DNA from: Thermodesulfatator autotrophicus
Lineage (GTDB): Bacteria > Desulfobacterota > Thermodesulfobacteria > Thermodesulfobacteriales > Thermodesulfatatoraceae
DNA length: 32,433 bases
Assembly: GCF_001642325.1 (NCBI RefSeq)
Contig: NZ_LSFI01000035.1
Span: 1-32,433 of the forward strand
Direction of reading: 5' to 3'
Shown here one piece after another: positions 22,781-32,015 of this stretch. Every line of letters starts with the position of its first letter. Position 1 is the first letter of the stretch. The position numbers and the translations under genes are program-made. The notes beneath the pieces are model-generated. The model made no database searches. It had not been told where the DNA came from and saw only the letters and a list, made by a program, of their open reading frames with translations.

Positions 22781-25423
22781 ATGAAATATTTAAAGTTTTT
22801 ACTATTTTCTTTATTTTTAGCTTTATTGTTTATACAAGGAGTATGGGCCATGGAGTTAGCCCCTGGGCTTTATAAGACCGTACTTGATAACGGGCTCACT
22901 TTAATCGTTGAAGAAAATCACCGCGCTCCAGTAGTTTCGGTACAGGTTTGGGTAAAAGCCGGAAGTGCTTATGAAAAAGACAGTGAAGCCGGCATAACCC
23001 ATCTCATTGAACACATGATTTTTAAGGGTACAGAAAAACGTAAACCCGGAGAAATTGCTGCTACTATTGAAAGTTTTGGCGGAAGCATAAACGCTTTCAC
23101 TTCTTACGATTACACCTGTTACTACGTCAATGGCCCATCAGAAGTACTTGACACCGCTTTAGATGTCCTTTCTGACGCCATTTTTCATTCAATTTTTGAC
23201 CCAACCGAGCTTGAACGCGAAAAACAGGTAATCCTTGAAGAAATGCGAATGCGCAATGACAGGCCAGCCCTGGCCCTAGCTGAAGCAGTAAGGCAAAAGG
23301 CTTATCTAAAATACCCGTATCGCCGTCCTATAATCGGCTATCCAGAAACAGTGAAGGCCTTTACCCGTGACGACATCTTAAAATACATGGCCAGAAGATA
23401 TCGGCCGGCCCATATAGCTGTAGTTATCGTGGGTGATGTAGAAGCAGAGACAGCCCTTTCTAAGGCTTCTTCCTATTTCGGCCGTGAACCTAAAAAACCC
23501 CCTCAAAAAGTTAAATTCCCTGAAGAACCCCCAAAAACCAAGCCTGTTTTAGTTACCATTAACAGAGATGTCCAGGAAGGTTATTTCCAGATAGCTTTGC
23601 CTGGCCCCAGCCTGTTAGAAAAAGAAGCCCCGGTAATGGATGTTATCGCAGCTATTCTTGGACAAGGGGAGTCCTCCCGTCTTTACCGGGAGCTTAGGCG
23701 CGAAAAGGGTATTGTTAATACAATTTATGCCTATGCCTTTACTCCCCAGGGGCCGGGGTTATTTGAAGTGGCAGGCACAGCTTCGGCAGAAAATCTGCGC
23801 GAAAGTTTAAAAGAGGCGCTAGTAGAAATATTTCGTCTGAAATATGAGCCTGTTTTGCCTGAAGAGTTAACTAAAGCCAAAGTTATGGTAGCAGCTGACT
23901 TTGTTTACAGCCGTGAAACCATGCAGGGTGAAGCCCGCAAACTTGGCGCCTTTGAAATGATTGCAGGAGACCCGTTAAAAGCCAGGGCCTATCTTGAAGC
24001 CATTAAAAAAGTAACTCCTGCGCAAATAAAAGAAGCGGCCCAGAAGTTTTTTACCCCTCAGGCCGTAGTGGCGGGACTCCTGGCCCAAAATGTTTCAGAG
24101 ATAATTTCTCAAGAAGAGCTTGAAAATCTAGTAGAAGAGGCAGAAATGGAGGCCTCTGGCATTACCCCTGAGTTAGAACGCTGGATAGCTCCCACGGTAA
24201 AAAAGAAACTTGCTAATGGGCTAACTGTTCTCATTACCCCTCAAAAGGATGTCCCTTCACTGGCTATGGCCCTTGTTTTTCCAGGAGGCCTGAGGTTTGA
24301 AACTGCCGAAACCAACGGTCTTTTTCGCACGCTAGCTGGCCTTTGGACTAAAGGCACCAACAAATACTCAGCGGAAATGCTGGCTTCTATAGTGGAATCC
24401 ATGGGTGGAGATATATCTGGTTTTTCCGGCCGAAACACCTTTGGCTTAAAAGGTGTCTTTTTATCAGACTACCTAGACCAAGCCCTTTCTCTTTTTGCTG
24501 AAGTAGCCAAAAATCCTGCTCTTTCTCAAGAAGAATTAGAAAGACTTAAACCAGAATTACTTTCAGCTTTGGCCCGGCAGGAAGATAATCCGCTTCAGCT
24601 GGCCATAAAAGAATTTTACCGCTTACTTTTCGCCCCCCATCCTTACGGCTTAAACATTTTGGGCTCTCCTGAAGTAATAAAAAACCTTTCGTCTCAGGAC
24701 ATCAAAAAGGCTTATGATTCTTTTGTTATTCCCTCAAGAGGGGTGTTAGCCATCGTGGGAGACGTTGACCCTGATAAAGTTTGGCCTTTGATTGAAAAGC
24801 ATTTTGGCGCCTGGCAAAAAGAGGCTCCCCCTTTACCTGAAGATAAAGAACCAGAACCTCTTCTTGAACCCAAAATTTCTACCGTTAACCTTGACCGTGA
24901 GCAGGTTCACCTTATCCTTGGTTTCAGAGGGCCTGACATGTTTTCCCCTGACCGCTATGCCACAGAAGTCCTAAACGCTATTTTAGCCGGGCAAGGAGGA
25001 AGGCTATTCAAAGAATTACGTGACCAAAAGGCCCTTGCCTATTCGGTTACTTCTTTCCTGACCCTGGGGATCAACACTGGTGGTATTGGTTTCTATATTG
25101 CAACAGAGCCGGCCAAAAAGAAATTAGCCCTGGCTGGTCTCTGGCAGGAAATCACCAAAGTTGCCCAGGAAGGCGTTACCGACGAAGAAATCAAGAGAGC
25201 CAAAAGATGGCTGGTGGGCCGTTACTTAACCGGCCTTCAAACTAATAGCGCCCAGGCCTTAGAGCAGGCTGTAAACGAAGTACTGGGCCTGGGATATAAT
25301 TACGGACTTCGTTATATCCAGAAAATACAAAATGTAGAATGGGAAAATATAAACGAAGTAGCCAAAAAGTACCTACAGAATCAAAGTTATGTACTGGTTA
25401 CCGTAGGGCCTATTGAAAATTAA
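22781..25423 (+). CDS. M16 zinc protease, two-domain exported form
   Basis: The 880-residue protein has a signal peptide (MKYLKFLLFSLFLALLFIQGVWA), so it works in the periplasm. The N-terminal half holds the inverted zinc motif HLIEH (His74, Glu77, His78) with the third ligand Glu154 in VILEEM, 76 residues on. The C-terminal half (~470-880) has the same fold, but at the matching place reads TNGLFRTLAGLW, without the zinc residues. It keeps GRLFKELRDQKALAYSV, the R/Y substrate-binding motif of the inactive subunit. In many bacteria the two halves are separate genes; here they are one chain, as in PqqL or pitrilysin. It stands alone; the stop is followed by intergenic repeats. Confidence 0.93.
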   Translation: MKYLKFLLFSLFLALLFIQGVWAMELAPGLYKTVLDNGLTLIVEENHRAPVVSVQVWVKAGSAYEKDSEAGITHLIEHMIFKGTEKRKPGEIAATIESFGGSINAFTSYDYTCYYVNGPSEVLDTALDVLSDAIFHSIFDPTELEREKQVILEEMRMRNDRPALALAEAVRQKAYLKYPYRRPIIGYPETVKAFTRDDILKYMARRYRPAHIAVVIVGDVEAETALSKASSYFGREPKKPPQKVKFPEEPPKTKPVLVTINRDVQEGYFQIALPGPSLLEKEAPVMDVIAAILGQGESSRLYRELRREKGIVNTIYAYAFTPQGPGLFEVAGTASAENLRESLKEALVEIFRLKYEPVLPEELTKAKVMVAADFVYSRETMQGEARKLGAFEMIAGDPLKARAYLEAIKKVTPAQIKEAAQKFFTPQAVVAGLLAQNVSEIISQEELENLVEEAEMEASGITPELERWIAPTVKKKLANGLTVLITPQKDVPSLAMALVFPGGLRFETAETNGLFRTLAGLWTKGTNKYSAEMLASIVESMGGDISGFSGRNTFGLKGVFLSDYLDQALSLFAEVAKNPALSQEELERLKPELLSALARQEDNPLQLAIKEFYRLLFAPHPYGLNILGSPEVIKNLSSQDIKKAYDSFVIPSRGVLAIVGDVDPDKVWPLIEKHFGAWQKEAPPLPEDKEPEPLLEPKISTVNLDREQVHLILGFRGPDMFSPDRYATEVLNAILAGQGGRLFKELRDQKALAYSVTSFLTLGINTGGIGFYIATEPAKKKLALAGLWQEITKVAQEGVTDEEIKRAKRWLVGRYLTGLQTNSAQALEQAVNEVLGLGYNYGLRYIQKIQNVEWENINEVAKKYLQNQSYVLVTVGPIEN

Positions 25424-25436
25424 TTTTTTAAAGGAA

Positions 25437-25790
25437 AGAGATGGCCTCGCCACTTTGTGGCTTGCAATGACGGGGTAGGGAACGTGGCTCGCAAGATACT
25501 GTGGACCGGTCACGGTGAGGTCTTCTAAGAGGTCAAAGCAATTCCTGAGACCGCTTCTTCGGCCGTCGGAGCCTTCGCAGTGACAACGCGACCAAGGCGT
25601 TACGAGGCCTCGTCAGAGGCCGAAGCAATCTCGCCCCAGCAATCTCAGAGACTGCTTCGTCGCGCTTATACGCTCCTCGCAGTGACAGAATGGTTATTAT
25701 GGAGCATTTTTCCCCTTCCTCATGCAAGCCACCTTTTTCCGTCATTACGAGGAGGCCGGAAGGCCGAAGAAGTAATCTCAGGGGTGACAA
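25437..25790. repeat. Block of intergenic repeats between convergent genes
   Basis: The block fills the gap between the M16 protease and the convergent small membrane-protein gene. About 100 bases from 25578 (aggcctcgtcagaggccgaa, caatctcagagactgcttcg) match 28209-28310 closely. A segment at ~25691-25711 (tggttattatggagcatttt) resembles the element end at 18252-18263 in reverse orientation. Several short open frames cross it on both strands, but they follow the palindromes and are not genes. Confidence 0.7.
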
Positions 25791-25792
25791 GG

Positions 25793-26098
25793 TTAAGGAT
25801 TATGTATTTTAAAAGTTTCATGAAGAGACTGAGCAATAGCTGAAAGAACAGCCAGCCACACCACCATTTTGATACCGCTTTTCAGGGTAAAGGGTTGTTT
25901 TAAAAATTTACGGCAAATTCCCGAAAACATATAAGTCATAACACCACTATAAAAAAAGAAACTAAAAATCCACCGAAAAGATTCATAAATGGTCTTTTCT
26001 AGATTCTCTGGATAATAGCGAATACTAAAAAGAATGCACAAAAGGACTCCCAGGAAGAGATATATTTTTTCTTTAAGGGTAAAGGTTGGCCAGGTCAT
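25793..26098 (-). CDS. Small membrane protein of unknown function
   Basis: The 101-residue product has three hydrophobic segments (KIYLFLGVLLCILFSIRYY; WIFSFFFYSGVMTYMFSGI; MVVWLAVLSAIAQSL) and no recognised domain. Its start overlaps the end of the DUF364 gene by four bases, so it is translated from the same message. Its stop abuts the repeat block. Confidence 0.65.
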   Translation of the reverse strand: MTWPTFTLKEKIYLFLGVLLCILFSIRYYPENLEKTIYESFRWIFSFFFYSGVMTYMFSGICRKFLKQPFTLKSGIKMVVWLAVLSAIAQSLHETFKIHNP

Positions 26099-26838
26099 TT
26101 TATTTTCAGGTTTACTTTTTCCACGTAAGGCTTAAAAGCTTTAGTACCTTTAGCCTCACTAACCAAGGTTAGAATTTTTTCATCTTTCACCAAAAGGCCC
26201 GAAAGAATAGTTATCGGAGAGTCCATAAAGGCCTCTGGAAACAAAGGAGTGCTAGGGCCAAGAAGTATTACTTCTCTTGGCCGATACAAATATTCAAAAA
26301 TTTCTTCAAGGGTTTTATTTATGAGGGTAACCGAGGTAATTATGGCTATGGTAGCCTGTGGCAAAAGATCAAACATATCACTTTCAAGAAGAGTTTCGGC
26401 GTGTCTGGCGGGGTTCCTTTCAAATATCCACAATTCAGCCACTTTATTTTTTAACTTTTGCGCCAAAGGCTCAAAATAGCCCACCATAGCCACTTTATCT
26501 TCTGGGGTTACGGCCGCTATTTTTAAAGGATCCCCCATAAGGAAGTCATGGCGGGATTGATTTAAAATGGCGTTTATAGTAGCTAAACCAACTCCAGCTT
26601 CAAGCAAATTAGCGGAAAGAAAATATTTAGCTACCACGTCAGCAGGTTTTTCGGCAAAACTAACTTCAGGGGGAAGGAGATTACAGCTGAGCTTTTCTTC
26701 AATGATGGTATAACCCAGGCCAATCTGGCTGTTATCAAGCTTAACAGCTGTATAACCAAGGCCGAGGCGCACATCCTCTACTATGCGGCCCCGGCCCTTT
26801 GAAAGAGCTTTCTCTAAGAGGCGTTCATAAATATTCAT
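26095..26838 (-). CDS. DUF364/DUF4213 protein (putative heavy-metal chelation family)
   Basis: The 247-residue protein has the two-part layout of this family. The N-terminal DUF4213 part (~1-85) has the characteristic VEDVRLGLGYTAVKL, and the Rossmann-like DUF364 part (~95-240) contains KVAMVGYFEPLAQKL, LWIFERNPA and VILLGPSTPLFPEAF. The family is linked by structure to chelation of metals and is often found near molybdate or siderophore genes, but its reaction is unproven. It begins one base after the mrp stop and overlaps the next gene by four bases, so it forms a three-gene unit with both. Confidence 0.85.
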   Translation of the reverse strand: MNIYERLLEKALSKGRGRIVEDVRLGLGYTAVKLDNSQIGLGYTIIEEKLSCNLLPPEVSFAEKPADVVAKYFLSANLLEAGVGLATINAILNQSRHDFLMGDPLKIAAVTPEDKVAMVGYFEPLAQKLKNKVAELWIFERNPARHAETLLESDMFDLLPQATIAIITSVTLINKTLEEIFEYLYRPREVILLGPSTPLFPEAFMDSPITILSGLLVKDEKILTLVSEAKGTKAFKPYVEKVNLKIK

Positions 26839-26839
26839 T

Positions 26840-27937
26840 TTAAGCTTTCTTTAGGCCACAACTTCCCATTTTTTCAAACTCAAGGGCTTTAGTAGCTATT
26901 TTTTCGGCAATTTCTCCGAAGACTTTACCTAATTCACTTTCCGGGTCAAGGGCAGCTGGTTTACCAAGTTCTCCACTTTTAGAAAGATTGGGGTCAAGGG
27001 GAACCTTACCTAAAAAGGGCACCCTAAGGTCTCTGGCAAGCTTTTCCCCTCCCCCTTCACCAAAAACAGGGATAATATGTTCTTTTCCGTCAGGACCTAT
27101 GGTTTTAAGATAGGCCATGTTTTCTACAATACCAAAAATCCTTGTCCCCAGTTCGTTGAACATATTAATGGAACGCACTACATCAGATATGGCCACTTTT
27201 TGCGGGGTGGTAACAATAACCACTCCTCTTAACGGAAAGACCTGGGCTACCGTTAAAGGGGCATCTCCTGTTCCAGGAGGAAGGTCAATTACTAAAAAGT
27301 CAAGTACTCCCCAGTCAACTGATTCAGCCAGCTCTGAAAGGGCCCGATGCACCAGAGGACCACGCCAGATAATGGGCTGGCCTTCGGGAGCTAAAAAGCC
27401 AAAGGACATCACCTTGATACCCCAGCGTTCAGGAGGGACCAAGAGATTATCCCTGGTAAAGGGCCTTTCACCCTCAAGCCCCATAAGCAAGGGGACATTG
27501 GGGCCGTAAATATCAGCATCAAGAATACCCACTTTATAACCCCTTTTGGCTAGAGCTACCGCCAGATTCACGGCTACGGTAGTCTTTCCCACTCCACCTT
27601 TACCACTAGCTACGGCGATAATATGACGTATATCTTTTAAAGCCTTTTTTTCTGGCACTTTCTTTTTACCAAATATTTTCTCTCTTTCTTCTGGGGTCAT
27701 GGTAGTAAGTTCTACTTCTACTTCTTTTACTCCCGGAATTTCAGAAACCGCCTTTTTAACATCGCCTGCTATACGGCCTTTCATGGGACAACCTGCTATG
27801 GTCAAAGCTACCGTGACTTTTACTTTATCACCGTCAATTTTTACGTCGCGAATCATCCCTAAATCCACCAGACTGCGCCCAAGTTCCGGGTCTTTAACTT
27901 TTTTAAGAACCTCCATTACTTCTTCACGCGTTGGCAT
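26840..27937 (-). CDS. Mrp/NBP35 ATP-binding protein with N-terminal MIP18 (DUF59) domain
   Basis: The 365-residue protein carries a DUF59 domain (~1-80, VKDPELGRSLVDLGMI and AGCPMKGRI with Cys50) and a P-loop NTPase of the Mrp/NBP35/ApbC class: SGKGGVGKTTVAVNL (from 111), DADIYGPN and VIDLPPGTGDAPLT. Such proteins carry and deliver iron-sulfur clusters. The CxxC motif that normally binds the bridging cluster after ENMS/AY is missing: here the segment reads ENMAYLKTIGPDG, and only Cys360 remains near the C-terminus. It may therefore bind clusters differently or act elsewhere. AGGAGGT precedes the ATG. It is the first gene of the operon. Confidence 0.92.
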   Translation of the reverse strand: MPTREEVMEVLKKVKDPELGRSLVDLGMIRDVKIDGDKVKVTVALTIAGCPMKGRIAGDVKKAVSEIPGVKEVEVELTTMTPEEREKIFGKKKVPEKKALKDIRHIIAVASGKGGVGKTTVAVNLAVALAKRGYKVGILDADIYGPNVPLLMGLEGERPFTRDNLLVPPERWGIKVMSFGFLAPEGQPIIWRGPLVHRALSELAESVDWGVLDFLVIDLPPGTGDAPLTVAQVFPLRGVVIVTTPQKVAISDVVRSINMFNELGTRIFGIVENMAYLKTIGPDGKEHIIPVFGEGGGEKLARDLRVPFLGKVPLDPNLSKSGELGKPAALDPESELGKVFGEIAEKIATKALEFEKMGSCGLKKA

Positions 27938-28070
27938 AGCGAACCTCCTGTTTTTATTAATTGAGACTTAATTCTAACACCAGCTGCCAGGGTGACCAGA
28001 GGTGCACTAAATGTTTTTAATCACAAAATTTGACAAAGAAAGATAAGGCCAGCATAACTTATAATGAGTA

Positions 28071-28116
28071 GAAAAGATAAAAAGCGCTGTGGAGCCTTTT
28101 ATACTTCACAGCGCTT
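28071..28116 (-). terminator. Rho-independent terminator on the minus strand, downstream of the chemoreceptor gene
   Basis: AAGCGCTGTG (28082-28091) pairs with CACAGCGCTT (28107-28116), extended by three further pairs, loop ~28095-28103. Read on the minus strand the stem is followed by TTTTTATCTTTT. The nearest gene it can end is the chemoreceptor, whose stop lies 415 bases upstream across a repeat element. Confidence 0.75.
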
Positions 28117-28139
28117 CCATCAATAAAAAATACAAATAA

Positions 28140-28520
28140 GAGACCCTTTGCAAAATATTTTCCTGAGACTGCTTCGCCTGTCCCGAGCGAGAGCGAGGGA
28201 TCTCCTCGCAGTGACAACACGGCCAGGTCATTGCAGGCCTCGTCAGAGGCCGAAGCAATCTCAACCCGACAATCTCAGAGACTGCTTCGCTTCGCTCGCA
28301 GTGACAAAAAAAGGATGTCCTCGCGAATCTTCTCTTTACTCGTCATTGTTGCGAGCCACTTACCATCCCGTCATTGCGAGCCACGAAGTGGCGAAGCAAT
28401 CTCTTCCCCGAGCGGTAGCGAAGGGATAAGAGATCGCCACGGCGACTACGTCGCCTCGCAATGACGCTCTGTAATGTAAATGCTCCCATTAATAATGTTT
28501 TAGAGTTTTGCAAAGGTCTC
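28140..28520. mobile_element. 381-bp non-coding element with inverted ends (MITE-like), carrying intergenic repeat cores
   Basis: The outer ends GAGACCCTTTGCAAAA (28140-28155) and TTTTGCAAAGGTCTC (28506-28520) are inverted repeats, identical except for one extra C. Inside are two or more copies of the repeat core, among them aggcctcgtcagaggccgaa, gcgagccacgaagtggcgaa, gtagcgaagggataagag and tcgccacggcgactacgtcg, plus an inner end atgctcccattaat at ~28478. No gene lies inside. Ends of this sort recall IS5-type insertion sequences, but that is from memory and untested. Confidence 0.65.
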
Positions 28521-28530
28521 AAGATATAAA

Positions 28531-30441
28531 TTAAACCTTGAATTGATCCACTAACTCTTTCATTTTAGCCGAAAGTTTGGCTAATTTTTCGCCTTCTTGT
28601 TTCACTTGATACATACTATCCTGAGCCAATTTTACCGCCCTTTCCATTTCAGGAACCAAGCTTGCCAGGTTTTTAGCTTCTTCAGAAACACTTTCCATAT
28701 TGCCTGAAATACCAGAGACAGTAGCAGTTTGCTGTTCTACCGCGGTAGCAATATTGTTGGATATTTCAGTTATCTGGGAAATGACTTCAGCTACATCCTG
28801 AACAGAATTTACCACCTGGCCAGAAGACTCCTGAATGCTTTTAATTTTCTGAGAAATATCTTCAGTGGCAGAACCCGTTTGTCTGGCAAGTTCTTTAATT
28901 TCATTAGCTACGACGGCAAAACCTTTACCTGCTTCTCCAGCCCTGGCTGCTTCAATGGTAGCGTTTAAGGCCAGAAGATTAGTCTGGTCCGCAATGGAGT
29001 TAATAAAATTAACCACTTCGCCAATTTCTTGAGAACCCTGGCCAAGTTTTTCAATAACTTTTACTACCTCTTCTACCTTCTGGCGGGCCTCTTCAGCCAC
29101 CTGAGCGGCGCTGGTGGTCTGTTGAGATATTTCCGTTACAGCACTTTCCATTTCTTTTATCATTTGTTGCACTTCTTCAGCTCTATAAAGTACCCCTTCA
29201 CTTACCTCTGAAATAGAAGAAGCTTGTCCTTCCAGCAAGTTAACCCCCTCTTCCAGTTTGAGGGAAGCCTCATCTAATTGTTTGGAAGCCTGGGAAATGG
29301 AATCATTTTCAGCTTTAATACGTTTTACTATACGGCGTAGTTTTTCCAGAAAGGCGTTAAAGGCTCGGGCAAGAAGGCCTATTTCATCTTTGCCAGAGGC
29401 ATCTAAGGTTTGAGTAAGATCGCCTTCTCCTTCGGCTATATCTTCCATGCGTTTAACCGCTTTATCAAGGTAGCGATGCATTTCCCAGCCGATTATGAAG
29501 GCCACGCCTACGGTAAGCAAGAAAGCCCCAAAAATAATAAAACTGGTTTCTTTTTTCTTGGCGGTAATAAAATCTACATACCGGCTTAGGTCTTGCTCCT
29601 GCACAAAGGTGCCGATTATTTGCCCTTTATAATCCTTTAAAGGTTTTAAACCCATACCTACCTTTTCATATAGGGCTACTTTATTTTCTAGCCTTGAATT
29701 AGAAGCCAAATCTTTTAAAGCTTTTAGATTGAGCTCACCTATCTGTGAGACCAAAACAAGATTACCAACGCGAACGGGGTTCTTAAGCCTGGTCATCACT
29801 GATGCCGTTTCAGGGGTAACAAGCACTCCAAGTTTTTCCTGGTTTTCTTTGGCTAAAAGCATAATTTCTTTCAAAGGAATAGCTGCTTCCACGCTTCCCA
29901 CATATTGGCCTTCGTAAAAAATTGGAGCAATGGCCCTAACGGTTAGACCACCACGGCCGGCTTCAATACCACTTGCATCTTTTTTGGTTTTAATGATATC
30001 CACCACCATCTGGCGGAAACCAGTCAAGTCATCGCCGTATTTATTAGGCTTCCAGGTACGCAGGAAAGAACGCCCTTCTGGCGTATGAAAATGCAGAAAG
30101 AAAGGAAAGCCACTTGCTTTCTGGGCCTTTTCTACCAAAGGCATAACACTTGACAAAAGAAGTTCTCTATTGCCAGCGTTAAGAGCAGCCTGAACTTCGG
30201 GTATGTTCGCCACTACATTTACCAAAATTTTTTCATTGGCTTCAGCCTGTTTGATAAGCTTTTCTAAATAGGAAAAACTATGAAAAATATTGTCTTTAGC
30301 TGTATGCAAAATAAGGCCCTGGGTAGTTCTGAGAGAATGCCAAAAAGTTACCGCTGAAAAAAGCAAAACTCCTCCAATAAAAGGTAGCAAAATTTTCCAG
30401 CGTAAAGAAAGATTTCGCCAAAGATAAATAGGATTCATCAT
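28531..30441 (-). CDS. Methyl-accepting chemotaxis protein with a double-Cache sensor
   Basis: The 636-residue receptor has one membrane segment at ~17-35 and another at ~297-320. Between them is a periplasmic sensor with [27 protein letters not shown] and [18 protein letters not shown], the signature of the dCache_3-type domain. A HAMP domain follows, then the signalling domain with the conserved tip [27 protein letters not shown]. It would pass ligand information to CheA/CheW; no chemotaxis kinase genes are in the window, so it is an orphan receptor. The ligand is unknown. TTAGGAGGCT precedes the first of two adjacent ATG codons. The stop is followed, ten bases on, by the 381-bp element. 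Confidence 0.93.
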   Translation of the reverse strand: MMNPIYLWRNLSLRWKILLPFIGGVLLFSAVTFWHSLRTTQGLILHTAKDNIFHSFSYLEKLIKQAEANEKILVNVVANIPEVQAALNAGNRELLLSSVMPLVEKAQKASGFPFFLHFHTPEGRSFLRTWKPNKYGDDLTGFRQMVVDIIKTKKDASGIEAGRGGLTVRAIAPIFYEGQYVGSVEAAIPLKEIMLLAKENQEKLGVLVTPETASVMTRLKNPVRVGNLVLVSQIGELNLKALKDLASNSRLENKVALYEKVGMGLKPLKDYKGQIIGTFVQEQDLSRYVDFITAKKKETSFIIFGAFLLTVGVAFIIGWEMHRYLDKAVKRMEDIAEGEGDLTQTLDASGKDEIGLLARAFNAFLEKLRRIVKRIKAENDSISQASKQLDEASLKLEEGVNLLEGQASSISEVSEGVLYRAEEVQQMIKEMESAVTEISQQTTSAAQVAEEARQKVEEVVKVIEKLGQGSQEIGEVVNFINSIADQTNLLALNATIEAARAGEAGKGFAVVANEIKELARQTGSATEDISQKIKSIQESSGQVVNSVQDVAEVISQITEISNNIATAVEQQTATVSGISGNMESVSEEAKNLASLVPEMERAVKLAQDSMYQVKQEGEKLAKLSAKMKELVDQFKV

Positions 30442-30524
30442 AGCCTCCTAAACTTTATTAATTTCCTAGTAATTTTTCGGCATAAAAATTAAAGACCTTA
30501 AATTTATTTAATTTGGCGGCCTAC

Positions 30525-30895
30525 CTAATCTTTAGATTGCTTCGCTTGTCCTGAGCAAGCAAAGGATCTCTGCAGCGCCAAAAAATAAGGTCATGAGGAG
30601 AGAAGTAATCTCTGAAACTGCTTCTTCGGCCTTTCGGCCTCCTAGCAGTGACAGATGAGATATGTCATTGCGAGCGGAGAGCGAAGCAATCACTGATCCC
30701 TTCGCTAGCGCTCGGGACAAGGATTACTTCGTTACACTTCGCGCTCCTCTAAATAACCCGTCATAACCCGTCGGGTTATTTAGTCGGCCCTGCGGACTTC
30801 TCGTAAAATGCATGATAAAAAGAAATTATTTCGCCACGGCGATTACATTGCTTCGCGATAATACTCATGTAATTTAAAAAATACCCTCATTAAGA
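30525..30895. repeat. Block of intergenic repeats upstream of the SO_0444-like permease
   Basis: It holds gattgcttcgcttgtcctg, cattgcgagcggagagcgaa, aacccgtcataacccgtcgg and tcgccacggcgattacattg followed by aataccctcatta. The last part is a diverged copy of the end of the 18110-18263 element. It separates the divergent chemoreceptor and permease genes and ends about 15 bases before the permease start. Confidence 0.65.
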
Positions 30896-30910
30896 TAAAC
30901 TATAAGAATT

Positions 30911-31918
30911 ATGTCTGATTGGATAATTCTATACCTTAAAAATCTATTTTATATCACGGCAGATATTGCCCCTTATTTCTTATTTGGTCTTCTGGTGGCA
31001 GGAATTATTAAACACTTTTTCCCGAAAGATAAACTTGCTAAACACTTAGGAGCTGAAAACTTTAGGGCCATATTTAAAGCCGCTGCCCTGGGTGTTCCCC
31101 TTCCGCTTTGTTCCTGTAGTGTAATACCTGTGGCCATTTCACTGGCCAAACACGGGGCCGGGCTTCCAGCCGTGGTGGCCTTTTTAGTAGCCACTCCGCA
31201 AACAAGCATTGACGCCCTGTTTATTACTTTTGGGCTTTTTGGTGTTCCCTTTGCGCTATTTTACGCCTTAGCGGCTCTATGGGCGGGAATTATAGCGGGA
31301 ATAATCTCTTATTTAATTCTCAGGAAAGAAAAAATACCTCTGGCAGATGAAGCTAAAGCTTGTTGTGCTGAAAAGCCCACTAAGACTCCTATATCAGTCC
31401 TTCGCTTTGCTTTTATAGAACTAATGAGAGACCTTAACAAACCCCTTTGTTTAGGTCTTTTATTGGCTGCTCTTCTCATAACACTTCTTCCTCCTGGATT
31501 TCTAGGGCAAAAAATAGCCCCTGGCCCCACCCAATATTTTCTTATGCTATTAGCAGGGATCCCTCTTTACATGTGTTCTACAGGTTCTTTACCCTTAGCT
31601 TATTCTTTTTATTTACAAGGTTTTTCCCCTGGCAGCTTACTCATCTTTTTAATGAGCGGCCCTGCTACCAATACCACCTCTCTGGTTATCATCCGTAAAC
31701 TTTTCGGCGGGAAAACTTTTCTTGTTTATGCTTTATCTCTTATAGGGTTTTCTTTAGTTGCAGGGATAATTCTAGACTTTTCTTTTTCTAAACTTTATTT
31801 TAACCCTCCAGTCGTAGAAACGGAAAAACTTTCTTTTACCAAACTCATAGCAGCTTGCTTTCTTATGGGACTTATCGCCTTCCATTTCACAAGTGACCTT
31901 TTTCAAAAAGACACCTGA
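30911..31918 (+). CDS. SO_0444-family permease (DUF318-related, putative Cu/Zn or metalloid efflux)
   Basis: The 335-residue membrane protein has about eight hydrophobic segments in two halves. It carries GVPLPLCSCSVIP (Cys67, Cys69), FLVATPQTS, a cytoplasmic loop with Cys151-Cys152 (KACCAEK), LYMCSTGSLPLA (Cys222) and LMSGPATNTTSLV. These match the SO_0444 branch of the YraQ/ArsP permease group, thought to export metals such as copper or zinc. It is a distant relative of the ArsR-linked permease at 6294. The ATG has no Shine-Dalgarno in front; TATAAG lies at 30901-30906, so the transcript may be leaderless. Confidence 0.85.
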   Translation: MSDWIILYLKNLFYITADIAPYFLFGLLVAGIIKHFFPKDKLAKHLGAENFRAIFKAAALGVPLPLCSCSVIPVAISLAKHGAGLPAVVAFLVATPQTSIDALFITFGLFGVPFALFYALAALWAGIIAGIISYLILRKEKIPLADEAKACCAEKPTKTPISVLRFAFIELMRDLNKPLCLGLLLAALLITLLPPGFLGQKIAPGPTQYFLMLLAGIPLYMCSTGSLPLAYSFYLQGFSPGSLLIFLMSGPATNTTSLVIIRKLFGGKTFLVYALSLIGFSLVAGIILDFSFSKLYFNPPVVETEKLSFTKLIAACFLMGLIAFHFTSDLFQKDT

Positions 31919-31927
31919 AAATGACTT

Positions 31928-31943
31928 TTCCTCAGGGGAGGAA
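31928..31943 (+). terminator. Short hairpin after the SO_0444-like permease, possible weak terminator
   Basis: TTCCTC (31928-31933) pairs with GAGGAA (31938-31943) around AGGG. The following bases are only moderately T-rich. Confidence 0.35.
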
Positions 31944-31977
31944 CCTTCATTTAAGATGATTCTTTATTTAAACTCTA

Positions 31978-32005
31978 TTGACTAAAAATTTAATTGTGAT
32001 TTAAT
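31978..32005 (+). promoter_or_regulatory. Promoter of the cobalamin-riboswitch transcript
   Basis: TTGACT (31978-31983) and TTTAAT (32000-32005) are 16 bases apart. The predicted start at about 32012 falls directly before the 5' strand of the outermost riboswitch stem at 32016. Confidence 0.5.
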
Positions 32006-32015
32006 TCATAAATCC

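Noticed and set aside
25533-25843. Open frames on both strands in the gap after the M16 protease
   Set aside because: They run through palindromic intergenic repeats, give low-complexity Arg/Ser/Leu-rich products and lack ribosome-binding sites.
28148-28464. Two overlapping open frames inside the 381-bp element
   Set aside because: They are composed entirely of the intergenic repeat cores and recur only because the repeats recur.
28021-30910. Possible CRISPR array, because short words repeat many times
   Set aside because: The copies differ in length and spacing, are palindromic and lack regular unique spacers; no cas genes are nearby.
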